From positions 1 to 6,748 of the forward strand of contig JAJYRX010000082.1 of assembly GCA_021793875.1 (NCBI GenBank): a stretch of DNA of 6,748 nucleotides, given 5' to 3'. Of the stretch, positions 1 to 5,817 are shown one piece after another. Made by a program: the position numbers and the translations under genes. The first letter of the stretch is position 1; each line of letters opens with the position of its first letter. This DNA is from Pseudomonadota bacterium. Lineage in GTDB: Bacteria > Pseudomonadota > Gammaproteobacteria > Burkholderiales > Burkholderiaceae_B. The notes below the pieces were generated by a model. That model ran no database searches. It was not told the DNA's origin and saw nothing but the letters and a program-made list of their open reading frames with translations.

Positions 1-1
1 A

Positions 2-340
2 ATGCATGATCTTAGACTACAGGAAGACACCGAAACACTGCATAAAATACTGGCTAATGCCATACCATCTACAAAACAAGATGTTGTAATTGTTTTTGTG
101 GCGGTAAGTGGATGGATAAACGGTCTATATGAGCAAAAAATTCTTACTCGTACAATAAAGGCTTCGACCAATGAAACCGCTATACAAATTGCCACAACAT
201 CTGGCATTTGTGCGGTAATAGATTTATTTCGAGAAGGAAAACTTCCGTCGGAGGGGTTTATTGGTCAAGAAAAAGTTTGTCTACAAGAGTTTCTGGAAAA
301 CCGCTTTGGAGCAGCTTACAATCAAAGCCTTGCGCAGTAG
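2..340 (+). CDS. Saccharopine dehydrogenase/reductase family protein, C-terminal part (5' end outside window)
   Basis: The last 112 or so residues of a protein that ends at a TAG stop. The first in-window ATG is at position 2, but it is almost certainly internal because the family is about 350-400 residues or longer and the reading frame is open to the edge. The text resembles the C-terminus of bacterial saccharopine dehydrogenase-like proteins (lysine-ketoglutarate reductase/saccharopine dehydrogenase superfamily). Recognisable parts are an 'RLQEDTETL' stretch near the start, a beta-rich 'VVIVFVAVSG' segment, the 'AIQIATTSGICAVIDL' helix region, and the end motif 'GFIGQEKV...FLENRFG'. Members make or split saccharopine in lysine metabolism, or act as related carboxynorspermidine-type reductases; the nucleotide-binding N-terminus that would help decide is missing. 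It is transcribed toward the tRNA gene and is not obviously linked to the minus-strand operon. The family is fairly secure from pattern memory, the exact reaction is not. Confidence 0.72.
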   Translation: MHDLRLQEDTETLHKILANAIPSTKQDVVIVFVAVSGWINGLYEQKILTRTIKASTNETAIQIATTSGICAVIDLFREGKLPSEGFIGQEKVCLQEFLENRFGAAYNQSLAQ

Positions 341-360
341 CGTTGCCTAATTGAATTTGT

Positions 361-366
361 TAGAAT
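361..366 (+). promoter_or_regulatory. Possible -10 element of the tRNA-Ser promoter
   Basis: TAGAAT matches the sigma-70 -10 consensus at 5 of 6 positions and would start transcription around 373, about 18 nt before the mature tRNA. No good -35 hexamer sits 16-18 bp upstream (a TTGCCT at 343-348 is too close). An alternative is TTGAAT at 351-356 as a -35, but the -10 it implies is poor. The tRNA may instead be read through from the upstream gene, since no terminator hairpin is visible in 341-390. Confidence 0.2.
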
Positions 367-390
367 TTGCAGGTTTTGTTGTTAGTTAGC

Positions 391-480
391 GGGTAGGTGG
401 CAGAGAGGCTGAATGCGCCGGACTCGAAATTCGGTATACGTGCAAGCGTATCGTGGGTTCGAATCCCACCCTGCCCGCCA
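391..480 (+). tRNA. tRNA-Ser (anticodon CGA), CCA encoded
   Basis: A complete class II tRNA cloverleaf can be folded by hand. The acceptor stem pairs 391-397 with 470-476, including one T-G wobble. The D stem is GCA (400-402) with TGC (414-416). The anticodon stem 418-422/430-434 holds the loop CTCGAAA with anticodon CGA at 425-427, reading UCG codons. The long variable arm ATACG/CGTAT (436-451) is typical of serine tRNAs. The T stem is GTGGG/CCCAC (453-457/465-469) with loop TTCGAAT. The discriminator base is G477, a serine identity feature, and CCA is encoded at 478-480. The long arm would also fit Leu or Tyr, but the CGA anticodon and G discriminator settle serine. The gene ends 3 bp before the stop codon of the convergent dehydrogenase gene. 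Its cognate synthetase gene lies at the other end of the window. Confidence 0.97.
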
Positions 481-483
481 CAA

Positions 484-1722
484 TTAACTTTGAAATCTGC
501 TCAAACCATACGGCTCTATATTTACTTCTGGCTTATTACCCAGAACAAGGTCACAAATAATTTGAGCGGTGTTAGGTGCGCCCGACAAGCCGTAGTGACC
601 ATGTCCAAAGGCATAAAAAACGCCCTTATTACTTTTAGACTCAGCTATTACCGGAACGCTATCAGGTATAGCAGGACGATGCCCCATCCATACACTAGAA
701 CCTTCTGCTGACAGCCCTGGAAACACTTGCTTAGCATGCTCTAACAACATGTCTGCCCTGTTCCATTTAGGCTGAGCATGCAAACCTGCTATTTCTACCG
801 TACCAGCTAGTCGCAAACCCTCTTCCATTGGTGTGCTAAAGAATTTGTAATCGGCTGCCACGACAGGTAACGAGGGCTGTACATTATGATTGTGCAACAT
901 TATGTGATAGCCGCGTTCCGTCTCAAGCGGTATTTTTATTTTATCTTCGGATAGAAACCGTTTAGACCATGCACCTGCTGCAATAACAATTTTATTAGTA
1001 ATAATAGTTCCGGTACGAGTAGTAACTGCATACATTCCATTATTATCAGCTTGTATATCTCGCACCTGATTCATCACAAAGCGACCACCCGCATCAATAA
1101 AACTTTCTACTAATGCATTTACCAATTTTTTTGGGTTAATGGTGAAGCCACCATCTTGCATGTGTATGCCGTAATTAAACTGTGGCCCTACCACTGGCTC
1201 CAGATCGCGTATCTCTTCGCCGTGCAGCTCTTTTATATTTACACCATAAGCTTCGCGTAATGACGCTGCGAAACGATCACCATACCCAGTTGGTTTGTTT
1301 TTCTGAACTATAAGGTGTCCGGTAGCCTTTATAAGCTTACTGTAAGCTTTAGGGCCAATCATATTCTTATAGTTCTCCATTACATTTTTATTAAGGGCTG
1401 TAAGTGCTGCAGCAGAGCTATTGGCCACCTCTTCAGATGAAGAACGCAACCATCCTATAAGCCATGGCGCAGCTTGTGGCAAATAGCTCCACTTCACCGA
1501 TAATGGCCCATCTTTATCGAATAACCATGCTGGAACCTTCTTCCATAAGCCGGGCAAAGCCATTGGAATAATTGACCCAGGGCTTATGGAACCAGCATTA
1601 CCGTATGAGCAACCGCTTCCAGGAGCAGACTGATCAATAAGAGTAACCTTATACCCTGCCCTGACAAGAGTAAGGGCGCAGCAGGCTCCAACCACGCCTG
1701 CTCCTACTACTATAACTGACAC
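484..1722 (-). CDS. DadA-like FAD-dependent D-amino-acid dehydrogenase/oxidoreductase
   Basis: A 412-residue protein of the DAO/DadA flavoprotein family, of usual length. The N-terminus carries the Rossmann FAD motif GAGVVG (residues 7-12) followed by the acidic Asp30 at the end of strand 2 that binds the adenosine ribose. Next comes the DadA-type 'CSYGNAGSISP' segment. The C-terminus has the family block 'GHRPAIPDSVPVI' and then 'FYAFGHGHYGLSGAPNTA', which form the flavin/substrate region. These enzymes oxidise D-amino acids or cyclic/N-substituted amino acids to imines and pass electrons to the respiratory chain rather than to oxygen. The start is GTG (1722-1720): an in-frame TAA lies immediately upstream, and AGAAGG sits 8 nt before it. 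It is the last gene of the ridA-dctQMP-dadA operon, which supports an imported amino acid as substrate. D-hydroxyproline dehydrogenase (LhpB/HypO-like) is an alternative. The gene symbol is withheld because the substrate is unknown. Confidence 0.85.
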   Translation of the reverse strand: MSVIVVGAGVVGACCALTLVRAGYKVTLIDQSAPGSGCSYGNAGSISPGSIIPMALPGLWKKVPAWLFDKDGPLSVKWSYLPQAAPWLIGWLRSSSEEVANSSAAALTALNKNVMENYKNMIGPKAYSKLIKATGHLIVQKNKPTGYGDRFAASLREAYGVNIKELHGEEIRDLEPVVGPQFNYGIHMQDGGFTINPKKLVNALVESFIDAGGRFVMNQVRDIQADNNGMYAVTTRTGTIITNKIVIAAGAWSKRFLSEDKIKIPLETERGYHIMLHNHNVQPSLPVVAADYKFFSTPMEEGLRLAGTVEIAGLHAQPKWNRADMLLEHAKQVFPGLSAEGSSVWMGHRPAIPDSVPVIAESKSNKGVFYAFGHGHYGLSGAPNTAQIICDLVLGNKPEVNIEPYGLSRFQS

Positions 1723-1730
1723 TTATACAG

Positions 1731-1736
1731 CCTTCT
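1731..1736 (-). promoter_or_regulatory. Shine-Dalgarno sequence supporting the GTG start of the dadA-like gene
   Basis: AGAAGG on the minus strand lies 8 nt upstream of the GTG at 1722-1720. Because a TAA codon directly precedes the GTG in frame, no earlier start is possible, and the glycine-rich FAD motif begins six residues later, so no later start is likely. Confidence 0.6.
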
Positions 1737-1752
1737 TCTAACCAGAATAAGT

Positions 1753-2739
1753 TTAATTATTCATCAAGGGTTCAAGAATAGGCTTGGCCCAGTCCTCTCC
1801 CATATCTTTAATTATTTCTGGCCACACGTGTGCACGAGCGTTGTCACGACTTTCTTTTAGTTGATCTTCAGACACCTCTATAAGAGTAGCACCAGCATCT
1901 ACCAGCCTGTTCTCGTTGCGCGTTTGCTCAGACTCAACCACTTCCCAGCGATTTTCTTCAAACTTCTGAGCTGCGTCTAGCAATGCCTTTTGCTCTTCGT
2001 CACTCAAGGCTTCAAACTTGCCTTTGTTGATAATCAGGTACCAAACTTCAAAGTGAGTATTCATTGGTATATAGAACTTGGTAACGTCTCGGAATGAGTC
2101 GTAATAGCCTTCAGCACCGGAACCTATTACACCGTCAACCACACCTGTTTGCACTGCTGTAAAAGCCTCGGCAAATGGTATTGGTGATGGCATGTAATCA
2201 AGGCTTTCTGCTAATAATGAAAAAGTTTTAAATGGAGGCACTCGTAGTTTTAGCTTGTTTTTGCTGTCGGCTGTGCCAGGATCTTTATTAAGTGCTATAC
2301 CACCAAAATATACTGGATAGGCAGCTAAGACTTTTATATCTTGACGCTCATAAAGGTCTTCTATGGTTTTGCGTATGTCTGCATCTGCACCAAATACTTC
2401 TTTTGCCTCATCCCAGGTCGAAGCAAGATAAGGCATAAGGCCAAGCTGAAGTTTACGGTCGGCAGCTGATGATATTGGCTGTAACGCCATTTCCACTGCC
2501 CCTAGTGATACACGCTCATGCACATCGGTATAGTCACCCAAGGCGTTAGCCGCGTAAATATTGAACTTAATGCTATCAACCGATGAATTCACGTTTTCCA
2601 CAAAGGTTTTTATGTCTTTATCAGACACAGTATTTTGTGGCCTTATATGCGATAGTTTTAAAGTTGTTGCAAAGGCAGCTGCGCTAGTAAACGCAATACA
2701 TGTACCTAAAACTGCCGCGGCAATTCTGTTAAATGTCAT
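1753..2739 (-). CDS. dctP: TRAP transporter periplasmic solute-binding protein (DctP family)
   Basis: A 328-residue extracytoplasmic receptor of a tripartite ATP-independent periplasmic transporter, the usual size for the family. Residues 1-24 form a Sec signal peptide: an Arg5, a hydrophobic stretch and an Ala-Phe-Ala site before 'TTLKLSH'. The mature start 'LKLSHIRPQNTVSDKDIKTF' matches the DctP N-terminal pattern. 'LKLRVPP' contains the conserved arginine (about residue 166) that normally salt-bridges a substrate carboxylate. It is followed by the family block 'MPSPIPFAEAFTAVQTGVVDG'. I chose the ATG at 2739 because it has AGGTGA at good distance and gives a clean signal peptide; a TTG 30 nt upstream would add ten residues. 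It lies downstream of dctM and 30 bp before the FAD enzyme, so it probably binds the enzyme's substrate or a precursor. An organic or amino acid with a carboxylate is expected; the exact ligand is unknown. Confidence 0.93.
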   Translation of the reverse strand: MTFNRIAAAVLGTCIAFTSAAAFATTLKLSHIRPQNTVSDKDIKTFVENVNSSVDSIKFNIYAANALGDYTDVHERVSLGAVEMALQPISSAADRKLQLGLMPYLASTWDEAKEVFGADADIRKTIEDLYERQDIKVLAAYPVYFGGIALNKDPGTADSKNKLKLRVPPFKTFSLLAESLDYMPSPIPFAEAFTAVQTGVVDGVIGSGAEGYYDSFRDVTKFYIPMNTHFEVWYLIINKGKFEALSDEEQKALLDAAQKFEENRWEVVESEQTRNENRLVDAGATLIEVSEDQLKESRDNARAHVWPEIIKDMGEDWAKPILEPLMNN

Positions 2740-2743
2740 TTCC

Positions 2744-2749
2744 TCACCT
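2744..2749 (-). promoter_or_regulatory. Shine-Dalgarno sequence that decides the dctP start
   Basis: AGGTGA on the minus strand, a perfect match to part of the anti-Shine-Dalgarno complement, sits 4 nt (about 7 nt in aligned spacing) before the ATG at 2739. It lies just past the dctM stop codon (2758-2756). It supports the 328-residue form over the TTG-initiated 338-residue form. Confidence 0.6.
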
Positions 2750-2755
2750 ATATTA

Positions 2756-4057
2756 TTAAAAGTAACCAAGCAGTCCCGGTATTGCAGTAGATAGTCCAGG
2801 CCAGAATGCGGTTAGCAAGGCAACCGGGATATATGCACAAACCAGCAAGATCATTGCGGGTTTTATTATGTCGACAAACCGTACATTGCCGACTCTTGCT
2901 GCCAAGTACAGTATGCTTGCATACGGAGGCGTAACGCCACCTAAGGCAGTATTGACGCCAATAATTGCAGCAAACTGAACAGGGCTGACCTGAAGTGCCT
3001 CCATAAGCGGCATAAGCAAAGGCGCCACTAAAATTATTGAAGTTATGTCGTTAACAATCATGCCCAACACAAACAACAGCAGACATATCATTAGCAACAG
3101 TACTGTTTTGTTATCTGTAACCGTAAACACTATGTCTACAAGCGCTTGTGGCACATTGTTAAAAACAAACATCTGGCTAAGTATCAGGCTAAACAGGATC
3201 ATTATCATTATTGATCCGACTGATGTGCCCGCTTCTTTGCCAGCTTCAAGCAAAGATTTAATATTTAAACCTCTGTAAATCAGAAACCCAATTGGCACTG
3301 CATATACAACAGCAAGTGCAGCGGCTTCTGTGGGTGTCATGATGCCCCCATAAATGCCACCAAGAATAAGAACTGGCATAAGCAGTGCTGGTATGGCTAC
3401 AAAAGTATTTTTGGCCGTTGCCCGTACCTTTTGTTTAAACTGTAGCGGCTCGTCAAGAACTAATGGAAACTTGCGCGCCATACGTATGTTAATTAGGCAA
3501 AGCAGCAATGTAACCAGCAGACCAGGGCCCAGAGTGGCAAGAAAAGATGCAAGTATTGATGTATTAGTAACCCAGCCAAAAACAATCATGGTGACACTGG
3601 GTGGTATAAGCAAACCAAGTACCGACGAGTTAGCTATAAGAGCAGCCGCATAAGGCCTTGGATAGCCTCTTTTTTCCATTTCAGGAATAAGAATAGAGCC
3701 AACAGCGGCTACGCCGGTAAGGCCGCTTCCTGAAATAGCTCCAATAATGCCGCAGCTAACTGTTGCAACAACGCCAAGGCCACCACGTATGCCACCTACG
3801 AAGTTATTAACCAACCTTAAAAGAGCTGCTGCAATACCACTAGAACTCATTATGGTTCCAGCAAGAACGAATAACGGTATAGCTAGGAGTATGGGAGAAG
3901 CAAGCTGGCCAAAGCCATACACCATAGCCCCACTCATGGTTGCATCACCAAGAGCTACCATGGTTATTATTCCGCCTGCAAAACAATGTGGCAGGGGAAC
4001 ACCTATGGTTAAAAGAATTACTAGTACGCCAAACGCCATGGCTGCAGACTCAAGCAT
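2756..4057 (-). CDS. dctM: TRAP transporter large permease subunit (DctM family)
   Basis: A 433-residue, very hydrophobic inner-membrane protein, the normal length for the DctM subunit, with about a dozen membrane segments. It forms the Na+-driven translocation channel. Family hallmarks are 'GAISGSGLTGVAAVGSI' (about residues 106-122, first hairpin/ion-site region), 'EMEKRGYPRPYAAALI' then 'IPPS' (126-154), 'GGIYGGIMTPTEAAALAVVYA' core (233-253), and the C-terminal hairpin 'NTALGGVTPPYAS' (369-381). The ATG at 4057 overlaps the dctQ stop by 8 nt (ATGCTTGA), implying translational coupling, and GGAGG lies 6 nt upstream. A second Met at residue 7 is less likely. DctQ and DctM are separate genes here, not fused. 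Its place between dctQ and dctP makes it the permease for the same substrate. Confidence 0.96.
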   Translation of the reverse strand: MLESAAMAFGVLVILLTIGVPLPHCFAGGIITMVALGDATMSGAMVYGFGQLASPILLAIPLFVLAGTIMSSSGIAAALLRLVNNFVGGIRGGLGVVATVSCGIIGAISGSGLTGVAAVGSILIPEMEKRGYPRPYAAALIANSSVLGLLIPPSVTMIVFGWVTNTSILASFLATLGPGLLVTLLLCLINIRMARKFPLVLDEPLQFKQKVRATAKNTFVAIPALLMPVLILGGIYGGIMTPTEAAALAVVYAVPIGFLIYRGLNIKSLLEAGKEAGTSVGSIMIMILFSLILSQMFVFNNVPQALVDIVFTVTDNKTVLLLMICLLLFVLGMIVNDITSIILVAPLLMPLMEALQVSPVQFAAIIGVNTALGGVTPPYASILYLAARVGNVRFVDIIKPAMILLVCAYIPVALLTAFWPGLSTAIPGLLGYF

Positions 4058-4535
4058 TGCTGGCCTCCGTCATGGTTGTGGCATTTAGAGACCTTATGCT
4101 TTTTATTATGTTCACTAAATCAAATAGGCACATAAGAGCCAAACCTATAAACAGCGAAGCATCTGCATAAATTGTTGGAATGTATAAAGTAGGACTTTCT
4201 TTTTTCACACGTAAAGAATATTCAACGAAATCCCACGCCCAGTATGTAAGCCACACACCTATTGCCAAGCTAATGATGTTGGCAATTATTAGTTGAACCC
4301 TCTTGGCTTTTTCTGACTTAATAAAAACCTCAAGAACGTTTGCGCGTATCTGTGTGTCTTCCCTTGAAGCGTTTACACTACCTAGCACATACAACCATAA
4401 AACCAGGTAAACCATTATGTCTTCCATGCCTCTAACGGGAGACTGTAATACATACCTGGTAACAACCTGTGCAAACTGTAGTGACGCTACAGACAACAGT
4501 AATACGGTAAGTATTATTTTTGCTGTTCTGTCCAT
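4050..4535 (-). CDS. dctQ: TRAP transporter small permease subunit (DctQ family)
   Basis: A 161-residue membrane protein of the size expected for DctQ. It has four hydrophobic segments, about residues 7-30, 39-57, 80-104 and 122-145. It pairs with DctM and is needed for transport, as an accessory scaffold in the inner membrane. Typical features are 'QVVTRYVL' at the end of the first segment, an acidic 'GMEDI' before the second, an Arg/Glu-rich 'ASREDTQIRANVL' loop after it, and 'SPTLYIP' before the last segment. The sequence is divergent, as is normal for this subunit, so context carries part of the call: it directly precedes and overlaps dctM. The start ATG has GAGG five nt upstream. It follows ridA by 35 bp without a terminator. 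Confidence 0.93.
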   Translation of the reverse strand: MDRTAKIILTVLLLSVASLQFAQVVTRYVLQSPVRGMEDIMVYLVLWLYVLGSVNASREDTQIRANVLEVFIKSEKAKRVQLIIANIISLAIGVWLTYWAWDFVEYSLRVKKESPTLYIPTIYADASLFIGLALMCLFDLVNIIKSIRSLNATTMTEASNA

Positions 4536-4570
4536 TCCACCCTCACGTAAACCCCGGTGATTTTGTATTT

Positions 4571-4915
4571 TTATTTGACCGCGGTTACAACAAGCTCTAG
4601 AAGAACATTCTCACCCAAGTCAGCTACACCAAGCGTTGCACGGGCAGGGAGATCTTCAGCTGCAAACCATGAGGTCCACGCTTCATTCATAGGCCCTTTA
4701 AGACCCAGGTCGGATACATAAGCAGTAGCTGCTACAACTTTAGTTTTATCAGTGCCCGCCTCTTCAAGGTACTTACCAAGCTTTTCTAGTACCTGCTCTG
4801 TCTGACCCTTCATATCTAGAGTAAGGTCATCGGCGATAATGCCACCAAAAAACACAAAACCGTTAGCTTCAACAGCACGGTGCATTATTGGAGTACGAAT
4901 ATAACGATTGATCAT
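4571..4915 (-). CDS. ridA: RidA/YjgF/UK114 family imine deaminase
   Basis: A 114-residue cytosolic protein of the RidA superfamily, slightly shorter than E. coli RidA (128). These trimers hydrolyse reactive imines/enamines to 2-oxo acids and ammonium. Arg92 in 'LPARATLGV' aligns with the catalytic Arg105 of E. coli RidA, and Glu107 in 'LLELVVTAV' aligns with Glu120 (the same 15-residue spacing). The E. coli Ser30 position is Gly24 here ('FFGGII'), which fits one of the other Rid subfamilies rather than classic RidA. The start ATG has AGGAAG seven nt upstream. It is the first gene of the transporter/dehydrogenase operon. RidA relatives are commonly found beside DadA-type flavoenzymes, where they would clear the imine product; that is the likely role here, by inference. 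It could also be a general imine-stress protein. The symbol is used at family level. Confidence 0.88.
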   Translation of the reverse strand: MINRYIRTPIMHRAVEANGFVFFGGIIADDLTLDMKGQTEQVLEKLGKYLEEAGTDKTKVVAATAYVSDLGLKGPMNEAWTSWFAAEDLPARATLGVADLGENVLLELVVTAVK

Positions 4916-5075
4916 GATGCTACTTCCTGTAAATTAAATCTTGAAAAAGACTTATCTATATTCCCTACATAATCAAGGGTTATAGAATACGGTTTTAAAT
5001 GCTAGCACCAGGTTTAAAGTATGACTAATTCATTATTTTTTGTATGTCATGCATAAAAGTTATAGGCTTGTAAAG
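4916..5075 (-). promoter_or_regulatory. Intergenic region between regulator and ridA, probable operon promoter region
   Basis: This 160 bp AT-rich gap is the largest non-coding stretch on the minus strand and precedes the first gene of the operon. No terminator hairpin with a T-run follows the regulator stop, so some read-through is possible. Reading toward ridA, there is a -10-like TATAAC at 4984-4979 without a good -35, a TTTAAT at 4938-4933, and a perfect Fnr-type half-site TTGAT at 4976-4972. There is also a pair of similar 9-10 bp direct repeats (4991-5000 and 5011-5019). No strong sigma-70 promoter stands out, which would fit activator dependence. This is inference from hexamer matching by eye. 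Confidence 0.4.
4963..4976 (-). promoter_or_regulatory. Possible Fnr/Dnr-type half-site upstream of ridA
   Basis: On the minus strand TTGAT-TATG-TAGGG fills the 14 bp footprint of an Fnr-type box (TTGAT-N4-ATCAA). The left half is perfect and the right half is essentially absent. The adjacent regulator has an E-x-x-S-R recognition helix that in Fnr reads TTGAT. Its centre is 54 bp upstream of the ridA ATG. If it acted at -41.5, transcription would start only about 12 nt before ridA, which would cut into the Shine-Dalgarno sequence, so a different geometry or chance is possible. Confidence 0.2.
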
Positions 5076-5756
5076 TCAACCCTGATGTTCAACCAGGCCG
5101 TTATAGTTAATTATATTTATAGTACGCCCATTAACAGCTATAAGGTTAAGCTCAGTAAGTTCACGTAAAATGCGAGAGAAGTGCTCAGGTGTCAGATTAA
5201 GCCTGGAAGCAATTACCGCTTTACTTGCTGGAAGCTCTATAGAACTATTAGCGTCGGAGCTGGCATCTTTAAGCAAATAGCCAATTACCCTCTGTGTTCC
5301 ACTGCGTAAAGAATAAGACTCTACGTCTGACATAAGGTGCTGTAGTCGCTGGCTAAGCGAGGCAATTATTTTACGTGCCACTGCCGGATAACGGTCTAAC
5401 AGAGTAAATATGCCGTCTTTACCTATATGAAGCAGCATTGAGTCTTCAAGAACCTCGCCCGATACTATGTAAGGCTTGCCCATAAACATTAAAGCCTCAC
5501 CAAAACTACCGCCAGGGCTAATTAATCGCACCACTTTCTCGTCACCAAGCTGCGACCTAAGCATAAGTTTTACACGGCCATAAACAAGAAAATGAAAGCC
5601 AACACATGGGTCACCTTGTTTAAAAAGAACGTCGCCTCTACCTGCGTAGATTTGTGCGGTGCTTGCTGCTACCTGGTCTAACTCTGAGCTCGACAAGCCT
5701 TGAAACAAAGGCATGTTAACCAGAAAATCTTGAATACGAGTTTTACGAGTAGCCAT
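5076..5756 (-). CDS. Crp/Fnr family transcriptional regulator, Dnr-like
   Basis: A 226-residue regulator with an N-terminal cyclic-nucleotide-binding fold (about 16-118), a dimerisation helix (about 124-146) and a C-terminal winged helix-turn-helix (about 175-216). The recognition helix 'PEHFSRILREL' has Glu191, Ser194 and Arg195, the E-x-x-S-R pattern by which Fnr contacts TTGAT. It lacks Fnr's N-terminal cysteines (the only Cys is residue 51), so it should not hold Fnr's [4Fe-4S] cluster. 'SFGEALMFMGKPY' replaces Crp's cAMP-binding Arg-Ser. That block and the helix resemble Pseudomonas Dnr, a haem-dependent NO sensor, but ligand use here is unproven. The start ATG at 5756 has an in-frame TAA 18 nt upstream and no visible Shine-Dalgarno. 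It lies upstream of, and codirectional with, the ridA-dctQMP-dadA operon, and divergent from ybaN. It could control either or neither. Confidence 0.88.
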   Translation of the reverse strand: MATRKTRIQDFLVNMPLFQGLSSSELDQVAASTAQIYAGRGDVLFKQGDPCVGFHFLVYGRVKLMLRSQLGDEKVVRLISPGGSFGEALMFMGKPYIVSGEVLEDSMLLHIGKDGIFTLLDRYPAVARKIIASLSQRLQHLMSDVESYSLRSGTQRVIGYLLKDASSDANSSIELPASKAVIASRLNLTPEHFSRILRELTELNLIAVNGRTINIINYNGLVEHQG

Positions 5757-5817
5757 ACTGATAATATATAGTTATGTGCGCCGTTATGGCAGCTAAAAGT
5801 TATTCACCACACAAATT
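5757..5817. promoter_or_regulatory. Divergent promoter region between the Crp/Fnr regulator and ybaN
   Basis: Sixty-one bp separate two divergent start codons. Toward ybaN, TTTACG (starting inside the regulator's 5' end) and TATATA are separated by 17 bp, each matching consensus at 4 of 6. Toward the regulator, TATATT ends 6 nt before its ATG, the geometry expected if transcription began at the ATG itself. Both elements use the same AT-rich block near 5761-5770. Neither gene has a purine-rich Shine-Dalgarno in this gap. No convincing Fnr box or Crp box is present, so autoregulation is not evident. Confidence 0.35.

Noticed and set aside
391..480. tRNA 3' end as an attachment site of an integrated element
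   Set aside because: I found no second copy of the T-arm/acceptor sequence elsewhere in the window and no integrase gene, so there is no direct support within this window.
397..711. Open frame of 104 residues on the plus strand across the tRNA
   Set aside because: Its first part is a translation of the tRNA-Ser gene, a well-known spurious 'protein', and the rest is antisense to the dehydrogenase gene.
2740..2769. TTG start extending dctP by ten residues
   Set aside because: It would overlap dctM by 14 bp, lacks a ribosome site as good as AGGTGA before the ATG at 2739, and adds polar residues ahead of a normal signal peptide.
2561..4170. Several plus-strand open frames of 76-113 residues (2561-2794, 3045-3278, 3354-3653, 3747-4088, 3940-4170)
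   Set aside because: All lie antisense to dctP, dctM or dctQ, have no recognisable family, and are explained by the composition of the membrane-protein genes.
4998..5014. Possible sigma-54 promoter (TGG...TTTA) upstream of ridA
   Set aside because: The -24 GG is present but the -12 GC is replaced by TA at the required spacing.
5076..5756. Regulator as true Crp or true Fnr
   Set aside because: Crp's cAMP-contacting Arg-Ser pair and Fnr's N-terminal cysteine cluster are both absent; only one cysteine exists in the protein.
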